Shown one piece after another: positions 17,099 to 24,504 of a stretch of 64,000 nucleotides of DNA (position 1 is its first letter; every line of letters starts with the position of its first letter). This DNA comes from Deltaproteobacteria bacterium (lineage in GTDB: Bacteria > Desulfobacterota > Binatia > UBA9968). Both the position numbers and the translations under genes were made by a program. Under the pieces are notes generated by a model that was given only the letters and a program-made list of their open reading frames with translations, was not told the DNA's origin and ran no database searches. The stretch covers positions 26,816 to 90,815 of the forward strand of contig SHYW01000003.1 in the NCBI GenBank assembly GCA_009692615.1, given 5' to 3'.

Positions 17099-18151
17099 AT
17101 GTCGGAAGCAGAAATTCTCCGCGATCTCGATCGGAAGCTGCGCGGGTTGAGCGTTGAAGGGTTGTGGTCGCCGGCGTCGGATGCCGACATGGCGACCTAC
17201 AGCAAAGATCCTCACACGACGGTGTTGCCCCATGTTTGGAAGTGGCCGGCGCTTTACGAGGCGATTCAAACCGTCGCCAGCATGCATGGCCTCGACGGCT
17301 TGGCCGAACGGCGTGTGCTGCGGCTGATCAATCCGGCCTATCTCGATCAGCACAATCGCCGGCAACGGACGACTACGCATACCATGCTGATGACGTTGCA
17401 ATTGCTCAAGCCCGGTGAAGTCGCCCACGATCACCGCCATAATTTCGCCGCCTTTCGTTTCATTCTCAAAGGCGCCGGCGCCTACACGGTGGTGGAAGGC
17501 GAGCAAATTCCGATGGCGGCCGGCGATCTGATTCTTACTCCGTCCATGACTTGGCATGGCCATCGTAACGGCGGCGAACCGGTGGTGTGGCTCGACGGTC
17601 TCGACAATCCGCTGCTGTTCTTGTTGCAGTCGATCACTTGGGAGGCTTATCCCGGCGGCTTGCAGCCGATGAAAGCGAGTTTTGAAAACACCGCGCCGCG
17701 CATCGGCGCCACCAGGCCGCTTTGGGAAAAATCCGCGCAACGGCCGAGCTACAACTTGCACTACAAATGGCGGGATACTTACGAAAAGCTACGCAGTCTG
17801 AGTGCCGGGACCGGCAGTCCGTTCGATGGTATTGCGCTGGAGTACGTCAATCCCGAAGGCGGCCACACCATGCCGACCATGTCCTGCGCGATTCAGATGC
17901 TTCGGCCCGGTGAAGCGACCAGGACGCATCGCCACAACTATAGCGTCGTCTATCACGCCTTTCGCGGCAGCGGCGTGACGGTGATCGACGGGCAACGGTT
18001 TGAGTGGGATGAGGGCGACTGCTTCGTCGTGCCGCTGTGGAGCTGGCATAGTCACGAGAATCGTTCGAAGAGTGACGAGGCGATTCTCTTTTCTGTGAGC
18101 GATCTACCGGTGATGGAGGCGTTGAAACTTTTGCGCGAAGAAGCGGCCTGA
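17099..18151 (+). CDS. Gentisate 1,2-dioxygenase-like bicupin
   Basis: A 350-residue bicupin matching the gentisate/1-hydroxy-2-naphthoate dioxygenase class in length and layout. N-terminal cupin: HDHRHNFAAFRFILKG and later MTWHGHRNGG. C-terminal cupin: RTHRHNYSVVYHAFRGSG and WSWHSHENRS. These enzymes use Fe(II) to open the aromatic ring of gentisate between carboxyl and hydroxyl carbons. The substrate within the class cannot be fixed from the sequence. The ATG at 17099 follows GGGAGC; an upstream in-frame start is less likely. It probably works with the neighbouring binding protein and bicupin. Confidence 0.85.
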   Translation: MSEAEILRDLDRKLRGLSVEGLWSPASDADMATYSKDPHTTVLPHVWKWPALYEAIQTVASMHGLDGLAERRVLRLINPAYLDQHNRRQRTTTHTMLMTLQLLKPGEVAHDHRHNFAAFRFILKGAGAYTVVEGEQIPMAAGDLILTPSMTWHGHRNGGEPVVWLDGLDNPLLFLLQSITWEAYPGGLQPMKASFENTAPRIGATRPLWEKSAQRPSYNLHYKWRDTYEKLRSLSAGTGSPFDGIALEYVNPEGGHTMPTMSCAIQMLRPGEATRTHRHNYSVVYHAFRGSGVTVIDGQRFEWDEGDCFVVPLWSWHSHENRSKSDEAILFSVSDLPVMEALKLLREEAA

Positions 18152-18212
18152 GATCGCGCGCGTGGTCGCGCGCGATCTCAATTCCAAGTTACAGATTCCA
18201 AATTTCAAATCG

Positions 18213-18629
18213 TCAGCGGCTCTGCAGGACCTGGCCACCCATGTTGGTGATCTTATCGACGTGGATTTGTACGATGATGCCTTTGCGCTCGGGATCTTTG
18301 TCCAGCTCTTCTTTGACGCAGCGCGCCATGCCTTGCTCCCACACCGGTCCCGATTCGTGCAATTCGGCCGTGCCATGAAAACGCCACGCCGCCTTGGTTT
18401 TGGCGTCGCGGAACAGCACGATGACTTTCTTGTTCTCTCTGAGGTTCTTCAAATGCACCCGCTTGGTGCGCTCCAAATATGCCAGCGACTGCTTGTCGTA
18501 GACCATCACGCTGCCTTTGTAGCCGATGTCCGGTTCGCCGTCGCCCGACACCGTCGCGAGAACGCAGGCACAGCCGTTGGCTAGGGCCGGTTCGATCATT
18601 TCTTTCATCTGGTCGAGAATTTCAATCAT
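18213..18629 (-). CDS. Pyridoxamine 5'-phosphate oxidase-like flavin-binding protein
   Basis: A 138-residue split-barrel protein. Family features are CACVLATVSGDGEPDIGYKGS near the N-terminus and RVHLKNLRENKKVIVLFRD in the middle. Proteins of this size bind FMN, F420 or heme and act in general stress or redox roles; which cofactor is used is not evident. The upstream GAGGTGAACC (minus strand) is a good ribosome-binding site. It is convergent with the bicupin gene. Confidence 0.85.
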   Translation of the reverse strand: MIEILDQMKEMIEPALANGCACVLATVSGDGEPDIGYKGSVMVYDKQSLAYLERTKRVHLKNLRENKKVIVLFRDAKTKAAWRFHGTAELHESGPVWEQGMARCVKEELDKDPERKGIIVQIHVDKITNMGGQVLQSR

Positions 18630-18702
18630 GGTTCACCTCCTAGAGTGCACTACTAGTAAACAATTGGCCAATCGTCAAACTGCACGAAAAGAAATTCGGA
18701 TA

Positions 18703-18775
18703 TTAACCACGAAAAACACGAAAGGGTCGGCAAGCTAATTCCGATTTTCGTGTGTTTCGTGCCTTTCGTGGTTAA
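18703..18775. repeat. CACGAAA-unit palindrome (family A variant, copy 4)
   Basis: TTAACCACGAAAAACACGAAAG mirrored by CTTTCGTGGTTAA, a diverged form of family A between two minus-strand genes. Confidence 0.75.
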
Positions 18776-18794
18776 ATTCTTTATTCCGAATTTT

Positions 18795-19952
18795 CTAACC
18801 GACAAGCCGCGGGCCGTAGAGTTTTACCGAGTTGTCCCAGAGGATTTTTCGTTTGGCTTCGCTGGAAATCGGCTGGGCGTCGAAGTCCGGCAGCGCGCGT
18901 TCGGGCTCAATGGCGTCGGGGTGCGGGTAGTCGGTGTTCCAGACGATGTTCTCGCCGTTCATTTCTTCGACGACGTGCTTGAGCGTGCGTTCGTCGCTGT
19001 CGCAGGAAACCATGCACTGGCGCATGAAATATTCCGTCGGCCGCAGTGTCAAATTTTCCGACTTGCCCATGACGCTGTTGCGGCCATGGGTGTGGTCGTC
19101 CATGCGGCCGAGCCAGAAGGGCAGCCAGCCGGCGTTCGATTCGAGAATGGCCAGCCGCAGTTTGGGAAAGCGTTCCAACACGCCGGCAAAAATAAAGTGG
19201 CCGAGGGTGGTCATGTTGTCGCAGGGAAAACCGAGCGCATGATTCAAACCGCGGAGCGCCAGCTGGGTGTCGTCTTTGCGATTGCCTTCGAGTTCGCGGA
19301 ACGGTTGAAAGCGGCGCTGGCGATTCTCGCCGTGGACGGCGATGGGGAAGTCCAGCTCGGAGGCCAGGTTCCACATGGCGTCGTACTCGGGTTCGTGCAG
19401 CCATTTGCCTTCCGGCAAATAAGGGTTGCGCACCGATACCGCGCCTAACTCCTCGACGGCGCGGCGCGCTTCCTTGACCATCTCGCCGACATCCGAGCCC
19501 GGCAACACGGCGACGAACTTCAGCCGTTTGGGATCGGTGCTGCAATAGTCGTGGCACCAGTTGTTATACGCGCGACACATGGCGGCGCCGAGTTGAAGAT
19601 CTTTGAGCGCGATACGGTAGGCGAAGTTGCCGTTGTTACCGCTCGGCAGGAGCACCTGAATGTCCCAACCGTACTTGTCCATGTCGCTGAGCCGAATCTG
19701 CGGCGACCACCATTGGCGATATGCCTCGCCATACTTTTCTTCAAAGGCGCGCCGCGCACTTTCGACGTGCGCCGACTGGAATTCGCTCTTGGTGATGAAC
19801 TTGCCATCGGGCTCGTAAACCATGAAGTTGCCGTCCATATACGCAACCTTCGGCACCTGATCGCGGAACTTGGGCTCGACGTAGCGCTCCCAAAGATACT
19901 GCGGTTCGTGCATGTGGCCGTCGGCGTCGATGACTTTAAAAGTTTTCCACAT
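18795..19952 (-). CDS. Amidohydrolase, ACMSD-like (amidohydrolase 2 family)
   Basis: A 385-residue TIM-barrel metal hydrolase or decarboxylase. The N-terminal metal motif is DADGHMHEP (His13, His15). Later come a mid-barrel His (IAVHGENR), LESNAGWLPFWLGRMDDH, the CDSDE segment and the C-terminal catalytic-Asp region WNTDYPHPDA. Relatives decarboxylate 2-amino-3-carboxymuconate semialdehyde or hydroxybenzoates. Two more members lie at 22433 and 50097, and all are divergent from each other, so they are not a recent duplication. The reaction is not assignable from the sequence. Confidence 0.87.
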   Translation of the reverse strand: MWKTFKVIDADGHMHEPQYLWERYVEPKFRDQVPKVAYMDGNFMVYEPDGKFITKSEFQSAHVESARRAFEEKYGEAYRQWWSPQIRLSDMDKYGWDIQVLLPSGNNGNFAYRIALKDLQLGAAMCRAYNNWCHDYCSTDPKRLKFVAVLPGSDVGEMVKEARRAVEELGAVSVRNPYLPEGKWLHEPEYDAMWNLASELDFPIAVHGENRQRRFQPFRELEGNRKDDTQLALRGLNHALGFPCDNMTTLGHFIFAGVLERFPKLRLAILESNAGWLPFWLGRMDDHTHGRNSVMGKSENLTLRPTEYFMRQCMVSCDSDERTLKHVVEEMNGENIVWNTDYPHPDAIEPERALPDFDAQPISSEAKRKILWDNSVKLYGPRLVG

Positions 19953-20065
19953 ATGGGTCTCCGGTTTGTGAGTCCGTTATAGATTGAGATGATGCAATGT
20001 TAACGCTGTGCTGTGCGGCGGGCTCGCACGATATTGAATAGAGGCACGCCGCCCGTGCATAGCAG

Positions 20066-20578
20066 CTACGGGTTAGAGCGCACTGACAACGCATATTCGA
20101 GGTTCTTGATTGAGCGCTCGCAATAACTATCAAAGTCCTGGTCTTTTCGAAATGCGAATTGAAAGTAACATAGCAATGCCTCAATCTCGGGACGGGTCAA
20201 TTCTGTACAAATCTCTCCGAGCCGATGCTGCCCCCGTAGGTCGTCCGGCATTGGGCCGAAGCGATACGTAAGGTGGTCTCTACAGACGTCTAAATCTTCC
20301 GGCTCGTGGATTGCCGCGATTAGATAACCTGGCAGAAAGAAACAGTACGCTTCGACTGTAAATAAACCGTCGTTGTCGCCATACCTTCGAAGTTCTTGTC
20401 CTTTCAGTTCTCGCCAGGATTTGGCTTTGAAGAACTCTGCCATCTCTTGGCATTCCCAACAGGGTTCATCGTATGCGCCACCGTTTCGCTTGTCGTATTT
20501 ACAACGCGTAATGTTGTTGTCACCGGGGTAATGACGCGACTCAAAGGCAGTTGTGATGGTGGGGGCAATGGATTCCAT
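20066..20578 (-). CDS. Unknown protein, possibly DUF6714-like
   Basis: A 170-residue cytoplasmic protein, lower in GC than its neighbours, which hints at separate acquisition. A Cys-containing stretch (RCKYDKR, then CWECQEM) sits near the N-terminus. The central part VEAYCFFLPGYLIAAIHEPEDLDV resembles the DUF6714 family, where a FxLPxYLxA motif is usual; this match is from memory and tentative. Start ATG 20578 has no clear ribosome-binding site. Function unknown. Confidence 0.65.
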   Translation of the reverse strand: MESIAPTITTAFESRHYPGDNNITRCKYDKRNGGAYDEPCWECQEMAEFFKAKSWRELKGQELRRYGDNDGLFTVEAYCFFLPGYLIAAIHEPEDLDVCRDHLTYRFGPMPDDLRGQHRLGEICTELTRPEIEALLCYFQFAFRKDQDFDSYCERSIKNLEYALSVRSNP

Positions 20579-20636
20579 GCGCTCTATTCCAATTTACCTT
20601 CGACGAAGTGGTGAATTTTCTTCCTGTTCGGTTTTA

Positions 20637-21365
20637 CTAATCCGCCGCCACCAACAACCCGTCGCGATGCTCGACGGTTTTTCCGGTCATCTCCATGCCT
20701 GCTTGCGCGGCGAGGACGAAGCCGTTGCCTAAACTTTCCGGGCCGGGCAAGCGTTGGCGCGCTTCTTCGGGCGCGTCTTCCGTTGCGATCGCTTGCTTGG
20801 GGCTGAAGGCAACGATGCAGATGTTCCACTCGCGTTCTTCTTCGGCCATGAATTTGGTGAAGGTGCGAATGGCGTCTTTGCTGACGACATAAGGCGATGC
20901 GCCGTGATTTTCCGGCCGGCCGCCGCCCCAGAGATTGACGATGTTGCCCGAGCGGCGTTCTTCCATGAATGGCACGACGTACTTCGAGCAAAGAAACGTG
21001 CCGCCGAGGTTGGTTTGAATTACGCTGTTCCAGAAGTCGTAACTTAAATTGCGCACCCGCGGCCAGCGGGGAATGCCCCAATTGAAATGCGGCACGATGC
21101 CGGCGTCGTTGATCAGTGCGTCGATCTGGCCGAAGCGGTCGGCGACTTTGTAAACTAATTGACGCACGTCTTTTTCGTCGCGCACGTCGGTGGGAACAGC
21201 GATGGCCTCGGCGCCGAGTTTCTGCACTTCGCCCAAGGTTTTATGCAGACGTTCGGCGTCGGCGTCGGCGAGCACGATCTTCGCGCCGGCCTTGGCTAGC
21301 GTATGCGACGCATGGCGGCCGATGCCCTTGGCCGCGCCGGTGACGATAACAACTTTTCCTTGCAT
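20637..21365 (-). CDS. Short-chain dehydrogenase/reductase lacking the usual catalytic Ser
   Basis: A 242-residue classical SDR. The nucleotide-binding TGAAKGIG motif is at 9-16, NDAG (usually NNAG) near 86-89, and the active-site YxxxK is Tyr159 and Lys163. Thirteen residues before the Tyr, where the catalytic Ser normally stands, is Trp146 in NLWGGG. The enzyme may be inactive or use an altered mechanism. A strong AGGAGG-type site precedes ATG 21365. It is oriented with the epimerase and amidohydrolases, a plausible catabolic run. Confidence 0.85.
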   Translation of the reverse strand: MQGKVVIVTGAAKGIGRHASHTLAKAGAKIVLADADAERLHKTLGEVQKLGAEAIAVPTDVRDEKDVRQLVYKVADRFGQIDALINDAGIVPHFNWGIPRWPRVRNLSYDFWNSVIQTNLGGTFLCSKYVVPFMEERRSGNIVNLWGGGRPENHGASPYVVSKDAIRTFTKFMAEEEREWNICIVAFSPKQAIATEDAPEEARQRLPGPESLGNGFVLAAQAGMEMTGKTVEHRDGLLVAAD

Positions 21366-21443
21366 GAAATTGATCCTCCTAAACTTTAATTTTCCAATTA
21401 TGAAGCGAAACTCGAATCTTGCGCCACGCGCTTATTTCGCTTT

Positions 21444-21527
21444 CTAGTCGGCTTTAAACCCGATGTCTTTATGGGAACCCTGGCAGAAGGGGACGTTTTT
21501 AAACGCGGTTATTTTCACCTCTGCAAT
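21444..21527 (-). pseudogene. Remnant of a CDGSH iron-sulfur protein, internally deleted
   Basis: A 27-codon frame behind AAGGAG. The expected ATG is ATT at 21527 (a GTG three codons on is an alternative). It begins AEVKITAF, which looks like a CDGSH-protein N-terminus, and ends KNVPFCQGSHKDIGFKAD, which is the end of a CDGSH domain (usual PFCDGSHK.xGF, here D to Q). The region between, including the CxC ligands, is missing, as if deleted at the K-N codons. It therefore cannot hold a 2Fe-2S cluster. It lies between the SDR and epimerase genes on the same strand. Confidence 0.55.
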
Positions 21528-21570
21528 GATGTTCTCCTTGTCGTAATTGCAAACGTTGCTAAATGTTTTT

Positions 21571-22401
21571 CTATTTATCGCGCCAGGTGTGAATCGGCTG
21601 CCAACCGAGCAGCTCTTTCGCGCGCGCGTTGGCGTAAACTCCCTTGCTGCCGGTTAAACCGCGGGCTCTGTCGCCGATGGCCGGCCGGACACGCGGGTAA
21701 AGATCGCATAACGGTTCGGCCAGCGTGCTGTCGTCGGCGACGACAAACATGACGGTGCCGCCCGGCACTGGCCGCTCCACCGCCAAGCGAAACGCCACGG
21801 CGAGATCGCGCGCGTCGATGTAACTGTAGGCTTGAAAGCCCGCCGGCTTTCGGCCACCGGCTTTTTTCATTTCTTCGAGTTCCTCGGGCGCTACCACTCC
21901 GCTCGGCCGCAGGCTGACCGTTTCGAGCCCCTTCCGCGCATAGGACCGCGCGATGGTCTCGCCGATTTCCTTTGAAAGACCATAAGCGTCTTCGGGCCGC
22001 AGCGGATGCGCTTCGTCGATGGGCAAGTAGTCCGGCATGAACTTTTCACTATAGCTCCAGCCGACAATCGCGTTGCTGCTCGCCGACACGACACGCTTTA
22101 CGCCCAGGCGAAAGGCGGCGTGATGGGCGTTGAAAGTCCCGATGACGTTGGTCCGATAAACCACTGGGGTTGTCGCGATATTGGGACTATGAACCGCCGC
22201 CAGATGAATCACCGCGTGGTTGCCGGCCATCGCTTCCATTACTTGGCCAAGATCCTCAATGTCGCCGATCAAATATTTCACCGGGTCGCGTTCTGGGCCC
22301 GGGATTCGGTCGAGCACCGTCACGTCATGCCCCGAGTTGACCAACTCTTGGACGACGAAACGACCCACTTTGCCTTGTCCGCCGGTAACGAGGATTTTCA
22401 T
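21571..22401 (-). CDS. NAD-dependent epimerase/dehydratase (extended SDR)
   Basis: A 276-residue extended SDR. The Rossmann motif VTGGQGKVGRFV is at the N-terminus. VIHLAAVHSP and the SSNAIVG segment follow, and the active-site pair is in DAYGLSKEIGE (YxxxK). Family members act on nucleotide sugars or on uronic acids. The fairly short length and the solitary context do not point to a sugar pathway, so a dehydrogenase on another small substrate is possible. Start ATG 22401 lacks a strong ribosome-binding site. Confidence 0.87.
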   Translation of the reverse strand: MKILVTGGQGKVGRFVVQELVNSGHDVTVLDRIPGPERDPVKYLIGDIEDLGQVMEAMAGNHAVIHLAAVHSPNIATTPVVYRTNVIGTFNAHHAAFRLGVKRVVSASSNAIVGWSYSEKFMPDYLPIDEAHPLRPEDAYGLSKEIGETIARSYARKGLETVSLRPSGVVAPEELEEMKKAGGRKPAGFQAYSYIDARDLAVAFRLAVERPVPGGTVMFVVADDSTLAEPLCDLYPRVRPAIGDRARGLTGSKGVYANARAKELLGWQPIHTWRDK

Positions 22402-22432
22402 GAGTTTGCTCTAAATGGTTCGACGACGAACC

Positions 22433-23461
22433 TCACAAACTATATAACGCCCGGGAGTTGGCGCTGACGATTTTCGCGGCGATCGCTGGATTCAACCGCG
22501 GATCGTTGCAGATGCCGTCGAGCGCGGCGAGCTCGGTTGCGCTATCGGCGTGTCCATAGTCGGTGCCGACCACCAGGTTATCGTCGCCGGCGGCTTGAAT
22601 GATGTAAGGAAGATCGTCTCTGGTTTCGCAGCCGACGTAGAACCGGCTTTCGCGCAGTAAATTTTTCGTGTGCAACTCGCGCCCCTGCAGATGGTACCGC
22701 TTGGCTAAATCGGTTAGCACATAGGGCAACCATTGCGCGCTAACTTCGAGGAAGGCAATTTTAAGCTTGGGAAAACGTTCGGGGATTTTGTCGGCGATCA
22801 GATTGTGAAACGCGCCGACGATCACCAGCTTAAATTTGGCAAAGCCGATGGTTTCGTATTTGTAGTAGTCGAACAACGCCGTGCTGCCAGTGGCCGAGTG
22901 GATGCATATCGGCAGATCGAGACGACTCGCGGCGTCGTAGAGCGGGAAGAAATAACTATCGCTCAACAACTTCTCGCACTCCGAGCCGCGCAGAAAGATG
23001 CCCACCGCGCCGTTTTCCTTGGCGAACTTCGCTTCCTCAAAAACCTTATCCATGCTGAATAGCGGCAACACCGCCACCCATCGCAAACGCTCCTTCGCCT
23101 GCTTCCAGATATCTGCCATCCAGCGGTTGTAGCTGCGGCAAAGCGCCAGTTCGATCTCCGGCCGCTGTGTCAGCGGAATAATAAATATGGTCGGGAAAAT
23201 CACTTGGATGTCGATGCCCAGCTCATCCATATGCTTGAGCCGCGCAGCGGGGTCGCTTAATTCGCGTGAGGCCATCGGCGTATTCTTGCCGACGTTACGC
23301 GACTTAAGCCGCAGGGTGCCGTCCACCAGCCAGTATTCGTCGTTCGACGAACCGTCGGTAGAGCCGACAACCTGCGGCCGGTATTTGCGCTCGCCACCTT
23401 CCATGTATTGCCAAGTTTGCGTGGTTTCCAGCACATGGGCATCGGCGTCAATTTTGATCAT
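22433..23461 (-). CDS. Amidohydrolase, ACMSD-like (amidohydrolase 2 family)
   Basis: A 342-residue TIM-barrel protein. It begins MIKIDADAHVLET with a HxxE metal site instead of HxH, then has the mid-barrel CIHSATG, the FLEVSAQWLPYVL segment and the C-terminal VVGTDYGHADS with the catalytic Asp. It is related to, but clearly distinct from, the proteins at 18795 and 50097. It is divergent from the molybdenum hydroxylase operon, and the shared 177-base gap probably holds both promoters. Substrate unknown. Confidence 0.87.
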   Translation of the reverse strand: MIKIDADAHVLETTQTWQYMEGGERKYRPQVVGSTDGSSNDEYWLVDGTLRLKSRNVGKNTPMASRELSDPAARLKHMDELGIDIQVIFPTIFIIPLTQRPEIELALCRSYNRWMADIWKQAKERLRWVAVLPLFSMDKVFEEAKFAKENGAVGIFLRGSECEKLLSDSYFFPLYDAASRLDLPICIHSATGSTALFDYYKYETIGFAKFKLVIVGAFHNLIADKIPERFPKLKIAFLEVSAQWLPYVLTDLAKRYHLQGRELHTKNLLRESRFYVGCETRDDLPYIIQAAGDDNLVVGTDYGHADSATELAALDGICNDPRLNPAIAAKIVSANSRALYSL

Positions 23462-23541
23462 GGGACTTCATCTCCAGCGGATGTTTGGCTTGACTTAGCT
23501 GTCATAACACCGGGCTAAGCGATGCGTCAATGAATCGATCC

Positions 23542-23569
23542 TTGACAGCGCCCGGCTCTGTGATAGGTA
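23542..23569 (+). promoter_or_regulatory. Candidate promoter for the molybdenum hydroxylase operon
   Basis: A perfect -35 TTGACA at 23542-23547 and TAGGTA at 23564-23569, spacer 16. The TATAAT at 23633-23638 abuts the start codon and is too close to serve. Confidence 0.35.
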
Positions 23570-23638
23570 GCAAACATCTTTTCCCGCAACGATCTGCGGT
23601 CAGCACAAATTAATTGGCTGCTGGGTGGACGATATAAT

Positions 23639-24490
23639 ATGCGACGATTCGAGTTAACCGAGCCGCGCACGCTAGAAGAAGCGTGTTTGCTGCTGAGCGA
23701 TGACGCCGATGCCAAGGCGATGGCCGGCGGCACCGCGCTGCTGACGCTCATAAAACATGGCCTTTTCATTCCTAAAACTGTCGTCAATCTAAACAAAATC
23801 CAGACCGCGAGCGCCATCGACTACGACGCGAAACGGGGCCTCCGCATCGGCGCGTTAACGAGCATTTTTGATGTCGAATCCTCTCCCGTTGTGCGTCAAT
23901 ACTATCCGGTGCTGGCGCAGGCATGCCACCTGGTGGCCAACATTCGGATTCGCAACATGGCCACCATCGGCGGCAATCTGGCCCATGGCGACTATCAGTC
24001 CGATCCGCCCACGGCGCTGGTGGCGCTGGACGCCAGCGTGGAATTGATGCAGCGCAACGGCACGCGCCAGATGAAGCTGTCGGAGTTTTTGCTGGGAAGC
24101 TACGAGACTGCGCTAGAGCCGGGAGAGTTGCTATCGGCGGTGCTGGTCCCGCCGCCGGACGAATGGCGCGGCACTTACATCAAATTTACCACTGGCTCTT
24201 CCGAGGAGCGGCCGTGCGCCGGAGTCGCCGCGCTGGCGCGCATGGAACACGGTATCTGTCGCGATCTTCGCTTGGTCGTGGGTGCGGTTTCGCCCCGTCC
24301 GGTTCGGCTGCACGGGGCCGAAGAGTTGGCGCGTGGTAAAGATCTCACGCAGTCGGTTTTGCAAGAGCTCGGCGCCGAAGCGAGCCGGATGGTGGATCCC
24401 ATTGACGACTTGCGCGGTCCGGCCAAATACAAGCGTCAACTGGTCGATGTTCTCGTGCGCCGCGCGGTTGCGGCGGCGATGCAGAAATAA
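23639..24490 (+). CDS. Molybdenum hydroxylase, FAD-binding (medium) subunit
   Basis: A 283-residue CoxM/CutM-type subunit. FAD-binding motifs AGGTALL (about 31-37) and ATIGGNLAHGD (about 110-120) are present. It carries electrons from the iron-sulfur subunit to FAD. First of three genes in the order medium, large, small; the next gene starts 14 bases downstream. The complex hydroxylates a carbon in aromatic, purine or CO-like substrates. Confidence 0.93.
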   Translation: MRRFELTEPRTLEEACLLLSDDADAKAMAGGTALLTLIKHGLFIPKTVVNLNKIQTASAIDYDAKRGLRIGALTSIFDVESSPVVRQYYPVLAQACHLVANIRIRNMATIGGNLAHGDYQSDPPTALVALDASVELMQRNGTRQMKLSEFLLGSYETALEPGELLSAVLVPPPDEWRGTYIKFTTGSSEERPCAGVAALARMEHGICRDLRLVVGAVSPRPVRLHGAEELARGKDLTQSVLQELGAEASRMVDPIDDLRGPAKYKRQLVDVLVRRAVAAAMQK

Positions 24491-24504
24491 CAGGAGCCTG
24501 GAGC

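Noticed and set aside
19551..19982. Plus-strand frames opposite the amidohydrolase genes
   Set aside because: Long antisense frames are expected in GC-rich codon usage; none has motifs or initiation signals.
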